64,000 bases of DNA, taken from the NCBI GenBank assembly GCA_008330645.1, contig VLTN01000002.1:558001-622000 (forward strand). The letters run 5' to 3'. Shown one piece after another: positions 53,643 to 62,293 of the stretch. Made by a program: the position numbers and the translations under genes. Each line of letters begins with the position of its first letter. The stretch's first letter is position 1. The notes below the pieces were generated by a model, which saw nothing but the letters and a program-made list of their open reading frames with translations, did not search any database and had not been told where the DNA came from. The stretch comes from Cafeteria roenbergensis. Its lineage: Eukaryota > Sar > Bigyra > Bicosoecida > Cafeteriaceae.

Positions 53643-54911
53643 ATGGAGGTGTCGCGGCTGGCGGTGACCCAGAACCAAGTATGGGCGTCCGGTGAGGCGG
53701 GGGCAGTGCGGCTGGGCGTCGCCGCTCCGCGGAACGTGGGTGGCGTGGGCTGGCGTGCGGCATGTGCGATGCAGAGAGGCAACTGCGTTCGTTTGCGCCC
53801 GCCTGCGCTCCTTGCCGCAGACACGAGCCAGTTCGGGTACCGCATGCTGGAGAAGATGGGCTGGTCGGAGGGCAAGGGCCTCGGAAAGAACGAGCAGGGC
53901 GAGGAGACCCACATCAACGTGATGCGCAAGGTCGGCAAGGACGGTGAGACGGCATTCGTGGCCCGAGCAAGCTGCTGTCCCCAAGCAGCAGCAGCAGCGG
54001 CAGCAGCAGCACGAACAAGGCTTTGGGGCTCTCTGTCTGCACGCCGAGGAGCCGGGGCGGCAGGGCCAGCGGCAAGCCAGGCTCATTGCGCTTCAGTTTG
54101 GTTGCGTTGCCTCAAGCCGCATGCGCGCCGCTGGGCCCAGAGCCAGCTCCGCAAACGCGAGCCTCTCTGTGGCCCCAATCTGTAGCGTCTCATCCGACGC
54201 GCGGCCAGCCAGTTGCGCTCCTCTGCACCGACGCGTCTCGCAGGCATCGGCTCGAAGAAGGACGCGACTGGAAACAACACGCTGACGAGCGGCTTCCTGG
54301 ACTTTCACCGAATCCTGCAGCACCTCAGCGCCACGCACAAGGACGGGAGTCCGCAGGTGGACCTTGACGCTGCAGCGGACAGCGAGGCTGCGGCGGCAGC
54401 CGTGCCGCTGGACCTGGCACGCATCGCCAAGGCTGCGCGCTCTGCCGCGGAGAGGGAGGCCCCGTCCCTGCCCCCCTCGACGGAGGGGTCCGGGGCGTCC
54501 CGCGTGAGCGAAGAGGCTCTGCTGCGGGCCATGGCAGGCGCCGCTGAGAGGGTTGGGACCGCGCCCCAGCTCAAGGCCACGAAGCGCCGAATGCGGAAGC
54601 GCTTGCGGGAGGGCGACGACGGCGAGGCGGCGGGCGGGAAGCGGGCGGCGAGCGCGGACGACGAGGCCATTGCTGCGGCCGGGGCCCGCGTGCGCCAGGC
54701 GTACCGCCGCGCGATCCGCACCAAGAACGTCAAGGGCTACTCCAGCCACGACCTGAGCGCCATCCTGGGCGACGCACGCGGGGCCTTCCGGGCACCCACC
54801 ACTGAGGAGAGGCAGACGAGCAACGCTGCGACCCGCCTCGGGGAGGGCCTCGACGCCTCGGCCGTGGCGGCCGCCGAGGCGGTCGTCGCGGTGGGCGGCG
54901 GCGTGCTGTGA
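53643..54911 (+). CDS. PINX1: PINX1/Gno1-like G-patch protein (279 aa)
   Basis: Nucleolar G-patch cofactor; PINX1/Gno1 activates the DEAH helicase in rRNA processing and in animals inhibits telomerase. Three exons: 53643-53691, 53821-53943, 54244-54911. The G-patch starts at about residue 17: QFGYRMLEKMGWSEGKGLG, then KNEQGEETHINVMRKVGKDG and GIGSKKDATGNN. FGxRMLEKMGWxxGKGLG followed by EQG.xxHI is specific to the PINX1 type among G-patch proteins. A helical segment FLDFHRILQHLS follows as in PINX1. The C-terminal half is Ala/Arg/Lys-rich with a basic patch (KATKRRMRKRLREGDDG). Human PINX1 has 328 residues, so length is close. Exon 1 is only 49 nt and lacks the WAxDPxNxxW consensus in full, retaining VWAS. 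Confidence 0.88.
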
Positions 54912-54982
54912 GTTGCGACCTTGCGATGAACAGGGCGCGACTGCACGCGCGGGCGAGATGTGCGTTGTGTGCGTTGTGTGCG

Positions 54983-55021
<39 letters not shown>

Positions 55022-55240
55022 CGTGCTTGGAGTCGGTGCGTTGCACGCAAGCCGCTCTGGGCGCCGCCTCGATTTTCGTTGAGCAATCGCAAACATTCTG
55101 GAGCCAACCCGCCAAAACCTTCCCGCCGCGGCCCAGGCCGCACTCACGAGCTGCGCCACCAGGGCAGCCCGCCACCTCGAAGCCGCCTTCGTGCGCCCGC
55201 GAACGCCCCGGTTCTTTCCGGCGCGTCTGTTCACGAGACC
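54912..55240. other. Intergenic gap with a TG microsatellite
   Basis: 329 bp. Contains TGTGCGT steps running into a pure (GT)n and then a GC-alternating tail at about 54960-55025. Otherwise it holds the PINX1 3' UTR and promoter of the next gene. Confidence 0.6.
54960..55025 (+). repeat. (GT)n / (GC)n alternating purine-pyrimidine tract
   Basis: A TGTGCGT-type 10-bp unit is repeated about three times, then uninterrupted GT dinucleotides, then GCGCGCGCG. The whole stretch alternates purine and pyrimidine, a sequence class able to form Z-DNA, and is likely length-polymorphic. Confidence 0.9.
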
Positions 55241-56572
55241 ATGACGAAGGCGCGCGCTGCGCCCAGGGAGGAGGGCCTCGAGCCCGCCAAGCTGCTGCTC
55301 GCCGTGGTCCTGGCGGCCCTGAGCGTGGTCATGTACATCGGGCGTGTGCCCGGCCACGACCACCTGCCCGTCCGCGAGACCCCGTTCGAGTACCACTACA
55401 TGAACGGGCTCTTCAGCGAGGAAACACTTGCCAAGCTCGACTCCCTCATCGAGGAGCAGAAGTCCTTCAAGACGGCCGTGGCCGACCAGACCGCGGAGGT
55501 GGACAACATCGGCGAGGCCCTGCCCATCGACCACCCGGGGTGCGGCCACCCGCTGATGACGCCCGACCTGAACTTTTCGCGCTGCATGCTGCCGTCGCGC
55601 GTAGACATCGCGCGGCACTTTTTGTCGACCGGCGGCCCCGGCTCGTTCCAGGAGCGCTACGAGTCCAGCGTCCCGCGCCTCATGTCCTTCATCGCGTACC
55701 TCTTCAAGGAGCTCGATTCGCCGGCGATTCGCTCGCTGTTCGACGACCCGCAGTACGTGGCCAAGGCCACCGACGTGTGCCGCGGCCGCAGCGTGTTCGA
55801 CCCGATCCAGCTCAACCTCATCGTGATGGTCCCCGGCCAGGAGCTCCCCATGCACTTTGACGTGCCCTGGCTGTGGGGCGCCACCCGTTTTGCGCTGCCG
55901 CAGTGGCTGCTCGTGGTAATGGAGCAGTCCCAGCTCTGGGCGGACCGCTCCGTGCCGCAGATCCAGGGCGTGAGCTGGCTTCACGACTCCAAGGAGGAGG
56001 GAGGGGAGTTCTTCTTCTACCCCGACGGGCCCGGCGGCGACGCCGTGGCCGTGCCCTCCCGCCGCAACTCCGCCATCGTGCTCGACGGCTGCCGCGCCAT
56101 CCACGGCGTGCGCCGCTTCAAGCCCGGACACTCAGTGCCCCCCATGGACCACAAGGAGCCCAACGAGCTCCGCCGCACCGCCAGCGGCGAGTGGGACCTC
56201 GTCGCCAACGGGGAGACCCTCCGCTCCTACAACACCTCAGACTTCCGCATCTCCCTCGTGTGGCGCGCCCGCTGCTTCACGGACGAGGCGGAGAAGGCCC
56301 GCTGGGCCACGCAGGAGGCCAACGAGCTGAAGCTGCCCGCCGTCCTGGACAAGCTTGACGCCGACCTGCGCAAGCGCGGCGTGCTGGCGCCCAACCAGCC
56401 GCGCCCCGAGCCGCTGGACTTCGCCACCATGCTCCTCTCCACCTACGTCCCCTACCCCAACGACCCCATCACCGTGGGGATTCTCGGGCGCAACCTGTGC
56501 ATGGCGCCGCGCATCCTCCCCGCCTGGCTGCGGCCGGCGGGGCAAGCCGTCGTCGACTTGCTGTGCCAGTGA
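55241..56572 (+). CDS. Membrane-anchored 2OG-Fe(II) oxygenase-like protein (443 aa)
   Basis: ATG 55241 opens MTKARAAPREEG, followed by one N-terminal membrane span (about 17-34, LLLAVVLAALSVVMYIG), so a type II membrane protein with a lumenal or external catalytic domain is likely. In the second half LPMHFDVPWLWG supplies an HxD pair (His205, Asp207), GGEFFFYPDGPGG and RRNSAIVLDGC read like double-stranded beta-helix strands, RAIHGVRRF supplies a downstream His near 288, and FRISLVWRARC a following Arg. That HxD...H...R order is the 2OG-Fe(II) oxygenase signature. A Cys-containing loop and a C-terminal helical region follow. I do not recognise the subfamily; relatives modify proteins or lipids. 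No intron needed. The open frame extends upstream without an ATG that looks better. Confidence 0.65.
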   Translation: MTKARAAPREEGLEPAKLLLAVVLAALSVVMYIGRVPGHDHLPVRETPFEYHYMNGLFSEETLAKLDSLIEEQKSFKTAVADQTAEVDNIGEALPIDHPGCGHPLMTPDLNFSRCMLPSRVDIARHFLSTGGPGSFQERYESSVPRLMSFIAYLFKELDSPAIRSLFDDPQYVAKATDVCRGRSVFDPIQLNLIVMVPGQELPMHFDVPWLWGATRFALPQWLLVVMEQSQLWADRSVPQIQGVSWLHDSKEEGGEFFFYPDGPGGDAVAVPSRRNSAIVLDGCRAIHGVRRFKPGHSVPPMDHKEPNELRRTASGEWDLVANGETLRSYNTSDFRISLVWRARCFTDEAEKARWATQEANELKLPAVLDKLDADLRKRGVLAPNQPRPEPLDFATMLLSTYVPYPNDPITVGILGRNLCMAPRILPAWLRPAGQAVVDLLCQ

Positions 56573-56985
56573 GTCCGGGCCGCGTGAGCCGGCGGGTGCG
56601 AGGCGGCCGGCCCTTTTCCAGCTACGGCCCAGCCTCGCGCTTTGCTCCGCTGCTTCCGTCGCTGTGTGGCCTGGCCGATGCGCCGGCTGCGATGCGCCTG
56701 CGCGGAGGCACGCACCTCCCAAGCCCGAGGGCCACCCAGCTCGCACCGCTCTCCTTCAGCCCGCGCGTTGGCACACACGCACACACACACGCGAGCGCTT
56801 CCAGCACAACGCGGGGCCTGCTCCGGCACGGCCAGGCCAGGCACGCAGAGTGCGCGCGCGCTCTGCACGCTCTCCCTGGCACGAGAGCAAATTCAGCCTC
56901 ACTCGCCCCCGCGGCTGTCGGGCCCTCGCGCCCAAACCGCCCTCTCCCCCCAGGAGGGGGGTGATTGACGTCGCAGCTGGCGCTG
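56573..56985. other. Intergenic gap, possible missing 5' exon of the PX gene
   Basis: 413 bp. Holds a CA-rich microsatellite at about 56770-56793 and a splice-acceptor-like GACGTCGCAG ending at 56976, just upstream of the PX-gene ATG. An in-frame stop lies at 56962. A short upstream exon is possible but I could not identify one. Confidence 0.5.
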
Positions 56986-59610
56986 ATGGCAGCGGTGGCC
57001 GCGCCGCCGACGGAGGCGGTGCGCGACCCTGGCCGCGTGGAATCGGGAGCACAGCAACCCCGAGCGCACTCTCGAAAGGACGTGGCGCCCCTCGCAGCCG
57101 CGGTTGCTGCTTGGGCGTCTGCCCTCGCCAAGCTGCCCGGGGCGGGGCACGCCGTGTCTCGGCCAGAGGACCACGAGGGGAAGTCGGATGCCTCGTGGGA
57201 CCTCGACGCGGTTGCCCGGCTTGTTGCAGCAGCCGTTTGCGACGAGCTCGACGCTGTGGCCCGAGCCTGCGGCCTCCCCGCGTGGTCTGCGGGCCTTCAC
57301 CCGACTGCGGCCACCGAGATTGCCCCCCCATCGGTTCCCGGTGAGTCGCCTCCGTCCCGCGAGGACGAGTCCGTGACCACGGTGGCAAAGCTTTTGCGGG
57401 CCGGCTCACTCGGAGCTGCCGTGCGCGAGGGCCTGGCCTCGCTCACCCGGCTCAGCGATCAGGGCGCTGACGCAGCAGGCGCTGCCACGGGGCCGGTCGG
57501 CTCTCGCCAGCTGATCCGAAGCGCGGATGCGCTGGATGCGGCCTCCGTCCAGTGGCACGACCGCGCCGGCGCCCCTCGCGCCGCGCGGCTCCCGGAACGC
57601 GGGGCTTCGACACGCCCAGCAATTGCCGCGACGAAGAATGCTCCGCCCAAGGTCTACTTGCGGGCGGAGGACGTGCCGCTGGCCAGCAGCAGCGACACCA
57701 GCCAGCTCACGACTCCCACACCGCGGCACCGTGTTCGGGTGACGGCCCCTGCGCACCTGCTCACGCTATCCGACGCAAGCACGTCTCGGAGCAGACGCCG
57801 CCGCCGTGCTCGTCGCCAAGAAGAGGCCAGCGGCCATTCTGGTTCAGGCGCGCCCGGGCCTGCTGCCGCCGTCGAGCAGCCGACGACGGACGCGGCCGCC
57901 CTGCCCGCCCTGCCGCCCACCCCCGCCTCGCGCGAGACGGACCAATCGGCGGGATTCGTGCCCACGGCGCTGCACGGTCTCAGCTGCGACGAGGCCGAGG
58001 CGGCCGCGGCCCGGTCCTCTGACTCAGGTGCAACCCACGCCGGAGGCGGCGGCAGCGGCAGCGGCAGCGGCAGCGGCAGCGGCAGCGGCAGCGGCAGCGG
58101 CAGCGGCAGCGGCAGCGGCAGGAGCAGCGGCAACGGCAGCGGCAGCGCTGGCGCAGGCGCAGACGCAGACGCAGACGCCATCGCTGCAGCGGCAGCCGCG
58201 CCCAGCGCGGGGGCTCGATCGCCTGCTGGGGCGAGCAGCAATGGCCGCTCCCCCGCTGCCGCGCCATCTCGCGCTGCTGACCGCCGAGCGCCCGCCCAGC
58301 TGGACCCGGTCCCGGCCCTCGCGCGCTCGCCCGCCCCCGCCGAGCCCCGCGCACCCGCCCCTGAGGCCAGGCCTGTCTCCCGGCAGGCGCGCGGCGACAG
58401 CGTCCACACGGCCCCGCCGCTCGCCCCCGTCATGGCGCGGCCGCGGGGGGCGTCCACCGCTGCCAGCTGCGTGACTCGTCGCCCCCGCGCCGGCTCAGAG
58501 GCCATGACCGGGCGCGACTCGCTGCGCGAGCGGTTTGAGATGTGCGACGTCGACGCCTCCGTCACCTCGGCTCGCATGCGAGGCGGCGCCCGCGGCAGCG
58601 TGGTGGAGTACATCGTCGTCGTCTCGCTGCGCGGCGTGGCGCTCCGAAGGACCGCGTCGATCGTGGCGGACAGGCTCAAGGGCGTGCCGGCGAGCAGCTT
58701 CGCCCTCAGGCGCAGGCCCGACGACGTTCAACAGGCCCTGCTGCTCCTCACAGGAGCAAGCGCCCTCCCTGCCTCGCTCGCGGCGCGACCGCGCGCGGGG
58801 TCCGCGGCCGCGGCTGGCGGGGAGCGCGGCTCTGCCCGTCTCGCCCCGCGGGCAGTGTCAGCCGACCCCTCGGTGCATGCCGCGGGAGCCGCGCACATGG
58901 CTGTCGCGGACACAATGCACTTCGCGGTGTGTAGGCGGTACAGCGAGTTCGCCAAGCTGGACGCGGGCATTCGGGCCATGCTGACGCGGCCGTACGGGCT
59001 GGTCGGGCGGGAGGCTGCCGAGGTGCTGGCCCAGGGCAGTTCGAAGCGAAAGGCGACGATTCGGCGCGCCGCCGAAACCGCGGCCGCCAGAGCGCTCGCG
59101 CGCCTCCCGGCCCTCCCCCCCCGCACGTGGTGGCGCACGACCGAGCCGGGCTTCGTGAGCCGCCGGAGGGCAGCTCTGGCCGAGTACCTCTCGGGCCTGC
59201 TCAAGCAGGTGGTGGGCCGCAGCTCCATGGCCCCCGGGTTCAACGCCACGCCGGAGCTCGACGCCATCTTCCTCGAGCCCAAGCCGCGCCCCGACGACCT
59301 GGGGATGGTGCCTTGCTTCGCGAGGTTCTTGTCGTGCGTGATCCGGGGCGCGCACTCGTCCAGACGGCCCCGCGGGTACGTGCGCGGGCTGGCCAGAGCC
59401 TCGCTGGAGCGGATGCTGGAGGAGGCGGTGTTGCCGCCAGGCGCCGTTGCTCTGGCCGACGGCGCCATGTCAACGGGCACTCGCAGCGCCATCGGCGCGG
59501 TGCCGGCTGCGTTCATGGACGGGGGGGGGCACTTGCTTGAGCCGCTGGCGGAGGAGGAGGACTGCGACACGGCACAGGCTCATCGCCCCGCGCGCCTGCG
59601 AGCGCCGTGA
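56986..59610 (+). CDS. PX-domain (phosphoinositide-binding) protein, 874 aa
   Basis: From ATG 56986. The N-terminal 500 residues are Ala/Pro/Ser-rich and mostly disordered, with a helical stretch at about 20-110 and a Gly-Ser repeat at about 354-389. The recognisable part is a phox-homology domain from about 540 (VVEYIVVVSLRGVALRR) to 769. AVCRRYSEFAKLDAGI near 644 is the PX signature with the phosphoinositide-contacting Arg and Tyr. ALPPRTWWRTTEPGFVSRRR is the PPxxxxR and helix region, and LAEYLSGLLKQV its C-terminal helix. Two insertions interrupt the domain: about 70 residues after SFALRRRPDD and another around SSKRKATIRRAAE. PX proteins bind PI3P on endosomes and sort membranes. No SH3, BAR or kinase domain is visible, so subfamily is open. 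Confidence 0.75.
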   Translation: MAAVAAPPTEAVRDPGRVESGAQQPRAHSRKDVAPLAAAVAAWASALAKLPGAGHAVSRPEDHEGKSDASWDLDAVARLVAAAVCDELDAVARACGLPAWSAGLHPTAATEIAPPSVPGESPPSREDESVTTVAKLLRAGSLGAAVREGLASLTRLSDQGADAAGAATGPVGSRQLIRSADALDAASVQWHDRAGAPRAARLPERGASTRPAIAATKNAPPKVYLRAEDVPLASSSDTSQLTTPTPRHRVRVTAPAHLLTLSDASTSRSRRRRRARRQEEASGHSGSGAPGPAAAVEQPTTDAAALPALPPTPASRETDQSAGFVPTALHGLSCDEAEAAAARSSDSGATHAGGGGSGSGSGSGSGSGSGSGSGSGSGRSSGNGSGSAGAGADADADAIAAAAAAPSAGARSPAGASSNGRSPAAAPSRAADRRAPAQLDPVPALARSPAPAEPRAPAPEARPVSRQARGDSVHTAPPLAPVMARPRGASTAASCVTRRPRAGSEAMTGRDSLRERFEMCDVDASVTSARMRGGARGSVVEYIVVVSLRGVALRRTASIVADRLKGVPASSFALRRRPDDVQQALLLLTGASALPASLAARPRAGSAAAAGGERGSARLAPRAVSADPSVHAAGAAHMAVADTMHFAVCRRYSEFAKLDAGIRAMLTRPYGLVGREAAEVLAQGSSKRKATIRRAAETAAARALARLPALPPRTWWRTTEPGFVSRRRAALAEYLSGLLKQVVGRSSMAPGFNATPELDAIFLEPKPRPDDLGMVPCFARFLSCVIRGAHSSRRPRGYVRGLARASLERMLEEAVLPPGAVALADGAMSTGTRSAIGAVPAAFMDGGGHLLEPLAEEEDCDTAQAHRPARLRAP
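58046..58149 (+). repeat. (GGCAGC)n hexanucleotide repeat coding Gly-Ser
   Basis: About 17 units of GGCAGC in frame, with AGGAGC and AACGGC interruptions near the 3' end. Codes a flexible Gly-Ser linker in the PX-domain protein. The reverse strand reads open as Leu/Pro or Ala runs, which are not genes. Confidence 0.93.
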
Positions 59611-60062
59611 CGGTGCCGCCCGCGGCCAGGCGGCCCGCCGTGCGTGCGCCTCCAGGCGCGGGGCAAAGAGTGAGTGATTTATGGCACGAGGCATCTGCTT
59701 GGTTCAAGGCACAGGGGCTTGAGACACACGGCCCTGGTTTGGGGCCTAGCCCGCTGCACACAAGCAGACGAAAATGCGCACCCCCGCCCCCCCGGCCTGA
59801 CTCTAATCATCGCTCGCTCACGCCACTCGTTGGCTCGCTGACCCTCCCGCGATCAGCACCATGTCCTCCACGGCTGCGCCAGGCGGGGGCATGCACGCAA
59901 GCGCAGCAAGGCTGGGCGGCCGCTTCCCTCGCTGGGCTGACCGCACAGCGTTCCCGCCAGGAGTGCCGAGCGCTCCGCCGCTTGGCCGCTGGCCCGCTCT
60001 TAGCTGTTGAAGCACCCCAGCACGCAAGCCTAGCACCGCGCGACCCCCCCTACCCCTCACCT
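59611..60062. other. Convergent intergenic region
   Basis: 452 bp between the PX-gene stop (plus) and the coiled-coil-gene stop (minus). Only 3' UTR is expected. No RNA gene or repeat recognised. Confidence 0.5.
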
Positions 60063-61866
60063 CTAGTCCTCCTCGAAGCCCTCCTCGTCCTCCTCCGCCC
60101 CGAAGAATGCCTCCGACACGGCCGCCAGAGCGTCGGCGAGCACGATAGGAGGGGCCAGCACCATGCCCAGCAGCCCCACTGCAGCGTTGGTGCTGGCGTC
60201 GCCTTGGTCCGAGAGCGGGGTCTGTGTCTTTGGCGTGTCCTCGTCCTCCACGGTGGCGTGAACAACGTCGATGGGAGCGGGCGGCATCACCACGTCGCCG
60301 TCGTCGCCCGATGCCTCCTCCTCCTCCTCCTCCACCACTTCCTCCTCCTCCCGCTCCTCGGCACGCCCTGCAGCCGCGCCTTGGCCGTCAGCGGCAGCAG
60401 GGGCTAGGGCAGAGCGCGGCGTGGGGTCGCCGGCTCTCGCCTTGGCCGCGGTCCGCTCACCCGACACGGCTGCGGCGGCCAAGCGGCCTGCGGCCGCCTG
60501 TGCCGCCCCGCCCTCGCTCGCGATAGCGGGCTGCACCGCTGTGTCACCGCCTGCGCTGTCACCGCCCGCAGCAGTCGCTGCAGCGGAGGTTGTCAACGAG
60601 CCGGGCGAGGGAGCCGCGGCCGCAGCAGCGGCACCACCCAGCTCTGCAGGGGCAGAAGCAGCAGCAGCATCACCGCCGTCCACGGCCTCGCTGATGTAGT
60701 CTGCCACCTGCGCGCTGTCCGCGCCGCGAGACACGGCCTTGCGCGCGACTCGGAAGAGAGCTTGCCGCAACGCCAGCACCTGCAGCTTGAGCGAGCGCGC
60801 GCGCGCCTCCCCCCCAGCACGTGCCTCCGCCTCGAGCCAAGCCGGGACGCCGTCCTCCCCGACGGGGGCGCTCCCGTCCGCGCCGGGACTAGCGCCGCCG
60901 GACCCTTTGGCAGTGACTGCCGCCAGAGCGGTCGCGATGGCGCCTTCGGTCTCGCGGTACGCGTTGAGCTCCGAGGACAGCGAGCCAGCTTGGGCAGTTT
61001 CCTGCACGGGGCGGGGAGAGCGCGGCGGGGAGAGTACGGCAGAAGCAGGCTTGATGAGGCGTCAGCAAGACACCCGCGTTGACCAGCGGCCCCCCCCCCC
61101 CAATGGTGCAGCCAGAGCTCCCCACAGCCGGCGGCACCGGCCCAGCGCGCGGAACTCACGCGCTCGAGAGCCTGCTTGGTGTCGGCAAGGTCGCGCTTCA
61201 ACCGCGCGTTGGCTGCCGCTGCATTGCTGAGCTCGCCGCGAAGCCGGTCGACGAGCTCCGACAGCTCGGTCGTCCGCTCCAGCAGCTGCGACTGGGACTT
61301 CTTTAGGGTCGCGTTGTACTCCTGCGCAGGCACGGGCAGTCCGCGGATGCTCCACCCGTTGGCTCGATGCGTCCCACTCGCTGGCATGGGAGGCATCAGC
61401 GCGTTGGCACAGCCAGCACTGGCCGTGCCCCCCCCCCTCGCCCAACCCACACACACAAACCCTTCCCGCAGGCACGGGTTCCCAGAGGGCGCCCTTGCCG
61501 CAGCTTGCGACCGCCAGCCGCGGCGCTCGGGGCAGCGTGGGAGGTGGGCCCGCGGACGCCTGTTTGCCCTTGAAGCAATGCGGCGGCGGGCTGCTCAAGC
61601 ATGCCTGAGCCGCAGCTCAGCGGCGAGCCGCGCAGCGCGAGGATGCCAGCCGGCACAGCGAATGCACCCGCGGCAGGCGGGGACCGACCAGGCCCGCGCA
61701 GCGCGCCAGGGGCGCTGGCACGCCACGTGCGGCAGCTCACTCGCAGGTCATTGTTGTCCTCGACGACGGTTGCCAGCGACCGGCGCAGCCTCTCTGCCAA
61801 GACGGCCCGCTCCTCGGCGCGCCTGTCCTCCTGGGCCGCGTCAGCAGCCGCGGACGAGGTCGCCAT
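60063..61866 (-). CDS. Coiled-coil protein, 408 aa, function unknown
   Basis: Three minus-strand exons: 61866-61741, 61321-61160, 61001-60063, all phase 0. Donors GTGAGC and GTGAGT; acceptors GCGCAG and GTGCAG. Protein begins MATSSAAADAAQEDRRAEER. Residues 1-95 form a strong coiled coil: AVLAERLRRSLATVVEDNND in exon 1, LLERTTELSELVDRLRGEL and ARLKRDLADTKQALER in exon 2. Exon 3 continues with helix (SSELNAYRETEGAIATAL and LKLQVLALRQALFRVARKAV) and then Ala/Gly/Ser-rich disorder, a Glu-rich run (EEREEEEVVEEEEEEASG), and a C-terminal hydrophobic-acidic segment (LLGMVLAPPIVLADALAAV then FFGAEEDEEGFEED). The hydrophobic stretch could be a tail anchor or amphipathic helix. Looks like a tether or scaffold; no family recognised. 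Confidence 0.75.
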
Positions 61867-62293
61867 GCCACTGCCCGGGTGCGAAGGCGGTCCGCAGCCG
61901 GCGGGCGAGCAGGGGAGGGGGTGCAACAAGCGGGTGTTGCGCCAGCCCTGAATGCGCGGCGGAACTCTGCGCAACTCTGGCTCGGCAGAGCGCGGCCGCG
62001 ACCAAGCCGATCACCAGTGTGCCAGCGCGACAGGGCGCTCCCACGCCCGTGCGTCGCCACGGCGGCGGCCTGCCGCCGCCAGGGAGCTTCCAGGTGGTGC
62101 CCCCTTCGATTGGGCCGATGGGAAGGGGGAGCACGCCCCGGCAGCGCGGGTGCGAGGGGCCTGGCTGCTGCAGGCGGCCGCCCGAAGCAGAGCCGCAGCA
62201 GAGGGTTGCTCTCCAAAGAGTGCCCGCGGAAGGAAGCCGCCCGCGCGGGAGCACACCGCGGCCGGCACCCCTGCACGACAAATCGAGGCAACT
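61867..62293. promoter_or_regulatory. Divergent intergenic region, coiled-coil gene / DEAD-box gene
   Basis: 427 bp between opposed start codons. Sequence is GC-rich with no visible promoter element or repeat. Confidence 0.4.

Noticed and set aside
54737-56131. 464-codon minus-strand frame
   Set aside because: Covers two plus-strand genes and the TG tract; composition is His/Val/Gly shadow of the oxygenase-like gene.
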